From: Patescibacteria group bacterium
GTDB lineage: Bacteria > Patescibacteriota > Minisyncoccia > Phycocordibacterales > UBA6065
DNA: 10,840 nucleotides
Assembly (NCBI GenBank): GCA_028866595.1
Contig: JAGWHV010000027.1
Location: 1-10,840 of the forward strand
Reading direction: 5' to 3'
Shown: positions 1-6,210 of the stretch, one piece after another
How positions within the stretch are numbered: the stretch's first letter is position 1
How the letters are laid out: the number at the start of each line of letters is the position of its first letter
Translations under genes and position numbers: made by a program
Notes under the pieces: generated by a model
Seen by the model: the letters and a program-made list of their open reading frames with translations, nothing else
Database searches by the model: none
Told to the model about the DNA's origin: nothing

Positions 1-242
1 CCTATGACAACGGCGAAGGCTATGAAAGCCCAGAATATCGCCGACTTTTTCGGCCTATAGGCCGGATCGCGCATGGCGAGGAGGAGCCACACCGCGAATA
101 TGATCTCGACTATCACCCGAAAGAAGAAGCCTTTGCCCGTAATGAACGGGAAAAAGAGATAGTTCGGGACGATGAACGGGATGATAAAAACCGAGAATAT
201 GCCTGTAATCGTTATGCCTTTCAGTATCTTGTTTGTCGTCAT
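1..242 (-). CDS. O-antigen ligase/polymerase-type membrane protein, N-terminal fragment (runs off left edge)
   Basis: The first 80 residues of a minus-strand gene are present and the rest lies beyond the left edge. The ATG is at 242-240 and no in-frame ATG lies between it and the upstream stop at 275-273. The fragment is strongly hydrophobic, with membrane segments at about residues 8-31, 41-57 and 68-80. The blocks FFPFITGKGFFFR (residues 30-42) and VEIIFAVWLLLA (45-56), followed by RDPAYRPKKS, resemble the start of O-antigen ligase family (Wzy_C/WaaL-like) membrane proteins, often carrying C-terminal TPRs, that I associate with CPR bacteria. Such proteins polymerise a glycan or transfer it from the lipid carrier at the outer face of the membrane. 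The gene is divergent from the flippase, which fits a shared glycan-export role. The family call comes from recognising the N-terminus only, because the catalytic loop is not in the window. Confidence 0.7.
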   Translation of the reverse strand, partial: MTTNKILKGITITGIFSVFIIPFIVPNYLFFPFITGKGFFFRVIVEIIFAVWLLLAMRDPAYRPKKSAIFWAFIAFAVVI

Positions 243-251
243 ATGGAGGAA

Positions 252-257
252 ACTATA
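252..257 (-). promoter_or_regulatory. Putative -10 box (TATAGT) for the ligase-type gene
   Basis: On the minus strand TATAGT (5 of 6 to TATAAT) lies 9 nt before the ATG at 242. A start site about 7 nt after the box would leave a leader of about 3 nt. There is no Shine-Dalgarno: the intervening bases are TTTCCTCCAT. The best -35 candidate is TTTATA at 16-bp spacing (plus positions 274-279), which is weak. Confidence 0.45.
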
Positions 258-270
258 GCACAACAATATA

Positions 271-279
271 TGTTATAAA
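271..279 (+). promoter_or_regulatory. Putative extended -10 promoter (TGTTATAAA) for the flippase
   Basis: TGT followed by TATAAA (274-279) makes an extended -10 element 14 nt before the ATG at 294. The predicted leader is about 8 nt and the bases between (AGGCCGTCCTCGT) contain no Shine-Dalgarno. No -35 is visible, which an extended -10 could offset. It sits back to back with the minus-strand TATAGT, 16 bp apart, within the 51-bp intergenic region. Confidence 0.45.
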
Positions 280-293
280 TAGGCCGTCCTCGT

Positions 294-1535
294 ATGTCCA
301 AGATCTCCCCTCTCCTCGACCGGCTGGAAAAAATCGCCAAGACCGACATCCGCTATTTCATCAGCGGCAATTTCTGGCTGACGTTCTCGCGAGCGACGAG
401 CATCCTGTCCGGATTCATCCTTACCACGGCGCTCGCGAACCTCCTCGCCCGATCAACATACGGCTTCCTCGACTATGCTATGGCGCTCTCGAGCACGCTG
501 TCAGCCTTTTCCCTCATCGGCCTCGGAACAGCGATCACGAACGGCGTCGCCCGAGGCGACGACGGCGTGCTCCGCGAGTCGTTCATAAAAAGCGTGAAGT
601 GGGGCCTCGCCGGCACCGTCATCGCCTTCGGCATGGCGATCTTCTATTTCCTCCATCATGATATCCAAACGGGCAGCGCCCTCCTCATGATCGCCGTATC
701 GGGGCCGGTGATGGCGACAGGAAACTACAAATCATTCCTCGTCGGCAAAAAAGATTTCAAGGCCTTGAGTCTCTATTCGATCCCCCGCACCTACATACCG
801 CTCATCGCCATGGTTGTCACAGCTGCCATCGACCCGAGCCCGCTCGCCATCGTCGCGGCCTATTTCGCTTCGAACATGTTCGCGTCCGCCCTCGTCTATT
901 TCGACGTCATCCGCCGCTATAAAGTCCCCCGCAAAGCCAAAGACCTACAGGGCATCATGCACTTTGCCAAACATACAACGATCATCGGATTCCTCTCGCA
1001 GATATCATCCCAGCTCGACCAGCTCCTCGTCTGGCATTTCATGGGCGCTGATTCTGTTGCCATCTATTCTCTCGCGACATCGCCCGTCGAGGAGCTCAAG
1101 AACATCCCCGCCAACATATTCAACATGGCGATACCGAAATACGCCGCCCGCCGCGACGAAGACCTCCGCCACGTCGTGTGGCAAAAGATGAAGCAGCTCT
1201 TCATCATCGTTGCTGTCGTCGCTTTCATATATATCGTCGCAGCGCCGTTCGTCTTTACCGTGCTCTTTCCAAAATACATCGTCTCGATCGCCTATACGCG
1301 GATATACGCTCTCGTCCTCCTGTTCCAGCCGCAGGGATTCGTCGATGCCATGCTCATCGCCAAAGAGAACATCCCCCTGCGCCGAACGCTCACCATCGTC
1401 AATCAGTTGATCAAGCTCGTCCTCCTCACCGTCGGCATCGCCTATTTCGGCATATGGGGCGGCATCGGCGCACTCATGGCGTCGGAAGCGGTGAATCTCG
1501 TCACATTCTCCGCCGCGCTCGCGAGAGTTAAATGA
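294..1535 (+). CDS. wzx: Wzx-type polysaccharide flippase (MOP superfamily)
   Basis: This 413-residue polytopic membrane protein has the length and hydrophobic pattern of RfbX/Wzx flippases, which move undecaprenyl-linked repeat units across the cytoplasmic membrane. About 12 membrane segments can be picked out, near residues 27-50, 61-83, 103-121, 128-147, 160-180, 183-203, 225-247, 254-277, 301-325, 331-350, 366-388 and 390-409. Charged turns such as RRYKVPRKAKD (207-217) and KYAARRDEDLR (282-292) separate them. The family feature of a first segment followed by a conserved LLxxxxYGxxxYA-like stretch is visible at residues 50-62. The ATG at 294 is the first after an AT-rich promoter-like stretch, and a methyltransferase follows after 13 nt. 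The neighbourhood of glycosyltransferases supports glycan export rather than drug efflux. The substrate cannot be read from the sequence. Confidence 0.85.
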   Translation: MSKISPLLDRLEKIAKTDIRYFISGNFWLTFSRATSILSGFILTTALANLLARSTYGFLDYAMALSSTLSAFSLIGLGTAITNGVARGDDGVLRESFIKSVKWGLAGTVIAFGMAIFYFLHHDIQTGSALLMIAVSGPVMATGNYKSFLVGKKDFKALSLYSIPRTYIPLIAMVVTAAIDPSPLAIVAAYFASNMFASALVYFDVIRRYKVPRKAKDLQGIMHFAKHTTIIGFLSQISSQLDQLLVWHFMGADSVAIYSLATSPVEELKNIPANIFNMAIPKYAARRDEDLRHVVWQKMKQLFIIVAVVAFIYIVAAPFVFTVLFPKYIVSIAYTRIYALVLLFQPQGFVDAMLIAKENIPLRRTLTIVNQLIKLVLLTVGIAYFGIWGGIGALMASEAVNLVTFSAALARVK

Positions 1536-1539
1536 TAAA
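1534..1539 (+). promoter_or_regulatory. Weak -10-like box (GATAAA) before the methyltransferase
   Basis: GATAAA overlaps the flippase stop codon and lies 9 nt before the ATG at 1549. The spacer is AT-rich (AGATTTTTT), there is no Shine-Dalgarno, and no -35 is visible. AT-rich sequence makes chance matches likely here; the gene may simply be co-transcribed with the flippase. Confidence 0.25.
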
Positions 1540-1548
1540 AGATTTTTT

Positions 1549-2178
1549 ATGAAGCTCTATTTCTACAAAAAACTCCACGCCGATGCGGCCCGACAGGAGA
1601 TCAAAGCGTTCATGGAGAGGCATAGCACCGTCGAACAAACGCTCGATGTCGGTGGCAGGAACTCTCCATACAAAAAACAATTCCCCAATCGATTCTGCAT
1701 CGATATACAGCCCGGACCAGACGTCGACAAAGTCGCGAGCGTCTACGAACTCCCTTTCCCAGACGATTCATTCCCTGCCGTGCTCTGCTCAGAAGTCTTT
1801 GAACATCTCGCTGAGCCTCGAAAAGCGGCTGCGGAGATACTCCGCGTCCTCAAGCCGGGCGGCAAGCTTATCCTTACGACCCGTTTTCTCTATCCGATCC
1901 ACGGCATTCCGGACGATTTCTTTCGATATACCCGCTTCGGTCTAGCCGATATATTCAAAGATTTCAAATCTGTCGACATCGAGCCAGAGCTCCCAGGCTG
2001 GAGGAGTATCTCTTCCTTGATCCAAGGCCTCGTCTGGGAAGAAAAGGCTCGCATGAGCAAAGCGAGATACTATTTCCTCCTCCTTGTGGCAAAGATCATC
2101 TCTTCCCTGCCAAAGACGTCAAGGAATGCAGGCGAACGCCTAGCGAGCGGCTATCACGTCTTCGCCGTCAAAGCTTAA
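1549..2178 (+). CDS. Class I SAM-dependent methyltransferase (Methyltransf_11-like)
   Basis: A 209-residue protein with the Rossmann-type methyltransferase core. Motif I is LDVGG (residues 32-36), and an acidic ribose-binding position falls in CIDIQ (50-54). LPFPDDSFPAVLCSEVFEHL (68-87) matches the typical 'LPFpDnSFDvV...EVLEHL' block of Methyltransf_11 proteins. LKPGGKLILTT (101-111) and PDDFFRYT (121-128) are further family landmarks. The substrate is unknown; the flippase upstream and glycosyltransferases nearby suggest modification of a glycan or its lipid-linked precursor. The hydrophobic stretch near residues 173-186 could be a membrane-contacting helix. The stop codon overlaps that of the minus-strand methyltransferase through a common TTAA. 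The gene starts 13 nt after the flippase stop without a Shine-Dalgarno. Confidence 0.85.
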   Translation: MKLYFYKKLHADAARQEIKAFMERHSTVEQTLDVGGRNSPYKKQFPNRFCIDIQPGPDVDKVASVYELPFPDDSFPAVLCSEVFEHLAEPRKAAAEILRVLKPGGKLILTTRFLYPIHGIPDDFFRYTRFGLADIFKDFKSVDIEPELPGWRSISSLIQGLVWEEKARMSKARYYFLLLVAKIISSLPKTSRNAGERLASGYHVFAVKA

Positions 2179-2924
2179 GCGCGCCGAGAGAGCGCCCGCT
2201 TCACCCTCTTGAGTAGACCGACCGGCAGCTTGCCGAGAAAAGGCACGAGCATCCGCCAGCGCTCGGCATAGTACGTGTAGAGAAAGGGATGGACAAATGC
2301 CGGCGCGGCGCCGTGGCCAGAGGCGATCTCCGCTTGGAGAGATGGATATGATCTGAGCTTTGCCTTATCTACGTAGAGGAGGACGTTTTGGGCATAGAAA
2401 AAGGAGACGTCTTTGTCGTCCCAGACGCGCCGGCGGAGCGCATCGACAGGCACATACCCGTGCTTGGCAAAGATCGCCTGCCAATATACCGGCCACTGCT
2501 CGTTCACGTGGTGCGAGCCGCCTTGGAGAGGTATGGCCGCCGAGAAGAGCGCGACGGGCGCGGACGCGACAATCGCGGCCACGAGCGATTCAGCTGATGA
2601 CGCCGGCACGTGCTCCGCGACTTCGAGACAGACCGCGAGGTCAGCAGTCCGGCCGACCGTAAACGGTTTTTCTATGTCGACGGCCTTGAAGCGGTCCTTC
2701 GGGATGACGAGCATGTCATCCTTGACCCATGAGCCATCGACGCCGAATATGTCGGAGGCGCCGCGTTCAGAGAACGCCTTGAGCCAGAGGCCTGTTCCGC
2801 ACCCTATGTCGATGACGGAACGCGGCGAGAGCATATCCATGACAAGGCCGGATATCTTCCTCGCCGAGATAAGGTTGGTATCCTTCATCTCGTCATAAAA
2901 TGCTCCTGAATAGCTCGTCGGCAT
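2175..2924 (-). CDS. Class I SAM-dependent methyltransferase (Methyltransf_23-like)
   Basis: A 249-residue minus-strand protein with a clear SAM-binding core: VIDIGCGTG (residues 37-45, motif I), FGVDGSW (60-66, carrying the acidic ribose-binding residue) and LAVCLEVAEHV (96-106). The block FSAAIPLQGGSHHVNEQWP followed by a YWxxxFxxxGY pattern recalls a group of uncharacterised methyltransferases that commonly sit among glycosyltransferase genes. The basic C-terminal tail (KRVKRALSRRA) could contact membrane phospholipid or nucleic acid, but that is a guess. It is the only minus-strand gene between two plus-strand runs, tail to tail with the other methyltransferase and head to head with a glycosyltransferase. 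Its own promoter candidate is the palindromic box at 2933-2944, 9 nt before the ATG. Glycan methylation is the likely role; the exact acceptor is unknown. Confidence 0.85.
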   Translation of the reverse strand: MPTSYSGAFYDEMKDTNLISARKISGLVMDMLSPRSVIDIGCGTGLWLKAFSERGASDIFGVDGSWVKDDMLVIPKDRFKAVDIEKPFTVGRTADLAVCLEVAEHVPASSAESLVAAIVASAPVALFSAAIPLQGGSHHVNEQWPVYWQAIFAKHGYVPVDALRRRVWDDKDVSFFYAQNVLLYVDKAKLRSYPSLQAEIASGHGAAPAFVHPFLYTYYAERWRMLVPFLGKLPVGLLKRVKRALSRRA

Positions 2925-2932
2925 GGCATGAC

Positions 2933-2944
2933 GATGATATCATC
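2933..2944. promoter_or_regulatory. Palindromic -10-like box in divergent gap
   Basis: The sequence GATGATATCATC is a perfect 12-bp palindrome, so each strand reads TATCAT as a -10-like hexamer. On the minus strand the hexamer ends 9 nt before the methyltransferase ATG (2924). On the plus strand it ends 20 nt before the glycosyltransferase ATG (2964). No good -35 is visible in either direction. A binding site for a dimeric regulator is an alternative reading. Confidence 0.4.
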
Positions 2945-2963
2945 TACCGAGCAGACTACAAAC

Positions 2964-4109
2964 ATGACCTCCCTTCTCCAAAAGATCGCTCTGCGCCTCC
3001 GCGGCAACGTGATCAGGATCCAACCGAGACGGCCGATAAAAGGCGCCGTGCTCCTTTCCTATATCACCCTGCCGTTCATCGCCGGCGAAGAAACGCTCGG
3101 CGCCCACACTAACCGCTGGGAGTGCCGCGAGATAGCGCGGATATTCGCCGAGCTAGGATACGCAGTCGATGTGGTCGACTGGGAGAGCGAGCGCATACCG
3201 AAGAGAGATTATGACATCTGGTTCGACATCCGACCGGATATGGAAAAGATCGCTCAAAAAGTGCATGGCGATCCGTACAAGATATTCCACGCCACGGGTA
3301 CGTATTGGAAATTCCAGAACGAAGCGAGCCGGGCGCGCCTTAATGCCGTCGCCGCGCGCCGCGGCGCGCGGCTCTCCTCCGGCCGCTTCCAGAAACCGGG
3401 GCGATCCGTCGAGATAGCCGACCTCATCACCATGCTCGGCAATGATTTCACCGCCTCGACATATCCGCTCGCCGGCAAGAGAGTCGTCCACATCCCAATC
3501 TCGACGACGCACATCTTCCCTTCGCCGGAGACAAAGGATTTCGAAGCAGCGAGGCGCGGCTTCATCTGGCTCGGCGGCGCAGGCATGGCCCACAAAGGCC
3601 TCGATCTCGTCCTTGAAGCATTCGCTGCCATGCCAGAATTCACCCTCACCGCCTTTGGCAAAGGAGACGCCGACTTTATAAACGCGTACCACAAAGAGCT
3701 CTATGAGACGCCGAACATCTCATATAAAGGCCAAGTCGACATAGGCGGTCGGGAATTTGCCGAGGCGGCCAGTCGATCGATCGGCCTCGTCTTCCCTTCG
3801 TGCTCCGAAGGGTGCGCTGGCAGCGTCATCGAATGCATGCACGTCGGTCTCATCCCCATCATCAGCCGCGAATCATCCGTCGATGTCGACGGCTCCGGCA
3901 TCGTCCTCCGCGAGAATACGAAAGATGAGATAGAGAAAGAGGTCCGCCGGCTCGCTTCCCTGCCGGCTGCGGAACTCGCCTCGCGCGCCACAGCTGCCTG
4001 GGCGTATGCCCGCGAGCGCCATACGCGCGAGGCATTCTCTGACGCGTTCGCCGCACTTGCCCGAGACGTCGACCGATTGATAAAAGAACGCCGAACGGCT
4101 ATATTGTAG
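2964..4109 (+). CDS. Glycosyltransferase, GT4-type (GT-B fold)
   Basis: A 381-residue protein. The C-terminal half has the GT4 nucleotide-sugar domain: FIWLGGAGMAHKGLDL (residues 190-205, the G..HKG loop that contacts the donor phosphates) and the EX7E motif in SEGCAGSVIE (281-290), followed by CMHVGLIPI. The N-terminal half has HTNRWE (48-53) and a Rossmann-like stretch, LGYAVDVVDW. It should transfer a sugar, probably with retention of configuration, at the cytoplasmic face. An in-frame ATG at 2928 would add 12 residues, but that start would lie inside the divergent promoter palindrome, so 2964 is preferred. Residues 130-137 (AARRGARL) are encoded by a perfect 22-bp GC palindrome. The gene ends 3 nt before the epimerase ATG, and its last codons carry that gene's predicted promoter. 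Donor and acceptor sugars are not readable. Confidence 0.85.
   Translation: MTSLLQKIALRLRGNVIRIQPRRPIKGAVLLSYITLPFIAGEETLGAHTNRWECREIARIFAELGYAVDVVDWESERIPKRDYDIWFDIRPDMEKIAQKVHGDPYKIFHATGTYWKFQNEASRARLNAVAARRGARLSSGRFQKPGRSVEIADLITMLGNDFTASTYPLAGKRVVHIPISTTHIFPSPETKDFEAARRGFIWLGGAGMAHKGLDLVLEAFAAMPEFTLTAFGKGDADFINAYHKELYETPNISYKGQVDIGGREFAEAASRSIGLVFPSCSEGCAGSVIECMHVGLIPIISRESSVDVDGSGIVLRENTKDEIEKEVRRLASLPAAELASRATAAWAYARERHTREAFSDAFAALARDVDRLIKERRTAIL
3351..3372. repeat. Perfect 22-bp GC palindrome inside a glycosyltransferase gene
   Basis: The 22 bases starting GCCGCGCGCCG are identical to their reverse complement: 11-bp arms, no spacer, all G and C. They lie in frame and encode AARRGARL. 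Such a sequence could form a cruciform, or a tight RNA hairpin after opening a few central pairs. It shares the outer GCCGCG arm with the inverted repeats at 6002-6031 and 8448-8474. No T-run follows, so it is not an intrinsic terminator. Confidence 0.85.
4077..4105 (+). promoter_or_regulatory. Complete sigma70-type promoter (TTGATA - 17 bp - TATATT) for the epimerase
   Basis: TTGATA (4077-4082) matches TTGACA at 5 of 6 positions. After exactly 17 bp, TATATT (4100-4105) matches TATAAT at 5 of 6. Only 7 nt separate the -10 box from the ATG at 4113, so transcription would start at or next to the A of the start codon, giving a leaderless message. The promoter lies within the last codons of the upstream glycosyltransferase. 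It is the best promoter match in the window; there is no experimental support. Confidence 0.55.
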
Positions 4110-4112
4110 GCG

Positions 4113-5150
4113 ATGAAAAAATACCTCCTCATCGGCGGCGCTGGCTTCATCGGCATCAATTTCGCTGATCTCCTCCTCGGCCGCGGCGACAGCGTTACTA
4201 TCTTTGATAATTTCTCCCGCAAAGGCACGGATGAGAATATCAGCTGGCTCTCTTCAAAATACAAGAACGTCGTAATCGTCAAAGGAGACATCCGCACAGA
4301 CTTCGCCACCTTGAAAAAACTCATGGAAGAACACGACGTCGTCCATCACCTCGCCGCCCAGGTGGCGGTGACGACGTCGACCGTCGATCCGCGGACGGAC
4401 TTCGAGATAAACGCTCTCGGCACGTTCAACGTCCTCGAAGCCGCTCGCCTTTCCAAGAGGCAGCCAGTCGTCATATACGCCTCGACGAATAAAGTCTACG
4501 GCAAGATGGAGGATATCCGCGTCGTCGATAGAAAGGGCCGTTACGAATACGAGAGCCTGCCGCAAGGCGTGAGCGAGAGCCAGCCTCTCGACTTTCATTC
4601 GCCCTACGGCTGTTCGAAAGGCGCTGGCGATCAGTATGTCCGCGATTATGCCCGCATATACGGCTTGCCGACGGTCGTGATGCGCCAATCGTGCATATAC
4701 GGACCTCACCAATTTGGCGTCGAGGATCAAGGCTGGGTCGCCTGGTTCATCATCGCCGCCGCTCTCGGCAAAGACATCACCATATACGGCGACGGCAAGC
4801 AGGTCCGCGACGTCCTTCATGTTCGCGACGTCTTCGAGCTCTGGGACGCGGCTGAAAAGAACATCGCCGCCTCGTCCGGCAAAGCCTACAACGTCGGCGG
4901 TGGCGCGAGCCAATCGACATCCCTCCTTGAATTCCTCTCCTATATCGAAAAGCGCCAGGGTAAGAAAATCCCCCTCAAGTTCTCCGACTGGCGGCCAGGT
5001 GATCAGCCCGTCTACATCTCTGACATATCGAAGGCCTCCCGAGAGCTCGGCTGGAAGCCGAAGACACCGAAAGAAAAAGGCTTCGACGAGCTCCACGAGT
5101 GGGTAGTCGCCAATAAGGCGGTCATTGAGAAAGTTTTGGCTGATCGATAG
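4113..5150 (+). CDS. rfbE: CDP-paratose 2-epimerase-like SDR (RfbE/Tyv family)
   Basis: A 345-residue extended short-chain dehydrogenase. The NAD-binding motif is GGAGFIG (residues 8-14). FDNFSRKGTDENISWLSS (31-48), ASTNKVYG (123-130), LDFHSPYGCSKGAGDQY (159-175), DQGWVAWF (205-212) and GDGKQVRDVLH match, as I recall it, CDP-paratose 2-epimerase (tyvelose epimerase), which converts CDP-paratose to CDP-tyvelose. Catalytic candidates are the S124/T125 pair, Tyr165 and Lys169 (YGCSK). The length equals that of the family. A related activity on another CDP- or UDP-sugar is possible, because no other dideoxyhexose synthesis gene is in the window. The upstream glycosyltransferase ends 3 nt before the ATG, and a complete promoter appears to sit in its tail. 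The next glycosyltransferase begins just after or slightly overlaps the stop. Confidence 0.8.
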   Translation: MKKYLLIGGAGFIGINFADLLLGRGDSVTIFDNFSRKGTDENISWLSSKYKNVVIVKGDIRTDFATLKKLMEEHDVVHHLAAQVAVTTSTVDPRTDFEINALGTFNVLEAARLSKRQPVVIYASTNKVYGKMEDIRVVDRKGRYEYESLPQGVSESQPLDFHSPYGCSKGAGDQYVRDYARIYGLPTVVMRQSCIYGPHQFGVEDQGWVAWFIIAAALGKDITIYGDGKQVRDVLHVRDVFELWDAAEKNIAASSGKAYNVGGGASQSTSLLEFLSYIEKRQGKKIPLKFSDWRPGDQPVYISDISKASRELGWKPKTPKEKGFDELHEWVVANKAVIEKVLADR

Positions 5151-5172
5151 TATCGCCGCTAACACCGCCTCC

Positions 5173-6210
5173 GTGCAAAAACTGTCCCTCGCCTTCATAG
5201 ACCATTCATTCCACAAGAAATCGAGGTCGGGCGATTTCTTGCGCGAGATATTCCGCGAGCGCTTCGACATCGTCGATTATTGGGACGAATCGTGGCATGG
5301 CGGCCTGACCGTCTCTCCCGACGACATAAACAAGCACGATTACGCGTTCTATTTCCAATCGCTCAATCCTGTTTCCGAGCTCCGGAAGATCAAAGTGCCT
5401 ATCCTCTGGGCGCCGATGTATGACGGCATAAAATTCAATTACATCCGCTGGAAAGCGATATCGCAGTTCGACATCAAGGTTCTATCGTTCTCCCGCCGCA
5501 TAACGAAATGGCTCGAACGGTTCTCGATGCCCGTTCTTTCTCTCCAATACTATGCCAAGCCGCACGAAGGCAGCCCAACGTCATCAACCGAAGGCAATCG
5601 CCTGTTCTTTTGGTATCGCGGCGACGTCTCGTTCGATGACCTGAAGCGCCTGATCGATCCCGGGGAGATCAAACAGTTCGTCTATTTCGAGAATCCTGAT
5701 CCGAACGGCCAGACGACGCCGATGACCGACGAGGATGTCCGCCGGTTCAAGATAAAGCGAGTGTCCGAGAGCTTCTTGCCAAAAGAAAAGTATCTCGATC
5801 TCGTCGATAGCGCGAATATATTCGTCGCACCGCGGCGGAAAGAAGGCATCGGCATGAGCTTCGTCGAAGCGCTCGCTCGCGGCAAGTGTGTCATCGGCTA
5901 CAAGGATGCAACGCTCGATGAATACGTGACTGACGGCATCGATGGGTTGTTGTTCGATGAGGAGACGAAGAGCCTGGATATGAGGAGAGTCGTGGAGATT
6001 GCGGCCGCGGCGCGTTCGCGCGCCGCGGCCGGCTATGCCACGTGGCTCTCGGAGCGCGAAAAGATCCCATCTTTCCTCCTCGAGCCATATCGGGCCCGCC
6101 GCTCTGCCCTCTCTGTCGCGCTCTGGTCAACGCTCGACTCCTGCGCGGCTTTTTACCGCAAAGTGCGATATTATGTCTCAACCAAGCTATGGAACCGCTC
6201 ATCTCCGTAA
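5173..6210 (+). CDS. Glycosyltransferase, GT4-like
   Basis: A 345-residue protein if translation starts at GTG 5173. The N-terminus (KLSLAFIDHSFH) then begins directly at a Rossmann strand, as expected for this fold. An in-frame TTG at 5125 would add 16 residues and overlap the epimerase by 26 nt, so it is less likely. The donor-binding half carries a clear EX7E motif, EGIGMSFVE (residues 224-232), followed by ALARGKCVIGY and the GIDGLLFD segment typical of GT4 enzymes. The first half diverges from well-known families, so donor and acceptor cannot be assigned. Residues 277-287 form an Ala/Arg run (AAAARSRAAAG) encoded by a 13-bp-arm GC inverted repeat, placed in a likely surface helix near the C-terminus. 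The 3' end overlaps the next gene by 22 nt. Confidence 0.75.
   Translation: MQKLSLAFIDHSFHKKSRSGDFLREIFRERFDIVDYWDESWHGGLTVSPDDINKHDYAFYFQSLNPVSELRKIKVPILWAPMYDGIKFNYIRWKAISQFDIKVLSFSRRITKWLERFSMPVLSLQYYAKPHEGSPTSSTEGNRLFFWYRGDVSFDDLKRLIDPGEIKQFVYFENPDPNGQTTPMTDEDVRRFKIKRVSESFLPKEKYLDLVDSANIFVAPRRKEGIGMSFVEALARGKCVIGYKDATLDEYVTDGIDGLLFDEETKSLDMRRVVEIAAAARSRAAAGYATWLSEREKIPSFLLEPYRARRSALSVALWSTLDSCAAFYRKVRYYVSTKLWNRSSP
6002..6031. repeat. Perfect 13-bp GC inverted repeat with TTCG loop inside a coding sequence
   Basis: The arms 6002-6014 (CGGCCGCGGCGCG) and 6019-6031 are perfectly complementary, every pair is G-C, and the four-base loop is TTCG. As RNA this would be a very stable hairpin. It lies wholly within the glycosyltransferase at 5173-6210 and encodes an Ala/Arg-rich stretch. 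No T-run follows. Confidence 0.9.
6169..6174 (+). promoter_or_regulatory. Weak -10-like box (TATTAT) before the first GT2 gene
   Basis: TATTAT matches TATAAT at 5 of 6 positions and lies 14 nt before the ATG at 6189, within the 3' end of the upstream gene. It results from the codons CGA TAT TAT (Arg-Tyr-Tyr), so chance is a fair explanation. No -35 and no Shine-Dalgarno (spacer GTCTCAACCAAGCT) are visible. Confidence 0.25.

Noticed and set aside
142..181. Direct repeat ATGAACGGGA at 142 and 172
   Set aside because: Both copies fall in the ligase-type coding region and encode similar Pro-Phe-Ile segments. There are only two copies and no flanking structure.
2171..2206. Possible hairpin terminator at the convergent methyltransferase stops (AAGCG ... 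CGCTT)
   Set aside because: The stem is bulged and no T-run follows on either strand, so it does not qualify as an intrinsic terminator.
5125..5172. TTG start for the second GT4-like glycosyltransferase
   Set aside because: It overlaps the epimerase by 26 nt and adds residues before the first Rossmann strand. GTG 5173 fits better, although the TTG cannot be excluded.
4254..5270. 338-residue open frame antisense to the epimerase gene
   Set aside because: The epimerase on the plus strand has all family motifs. The antisense frame has no recognisable domain and is open because of the codon bias of the real gene.
6042..6188. Upstream extension of the first GT2 gene from ATG 6042
   Set aside because: The extra 49 residues lie in a second frame of the upstream glycosyltransferase and do not resemble a GT2 N-terminus. 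The family sequence begins at 6189.
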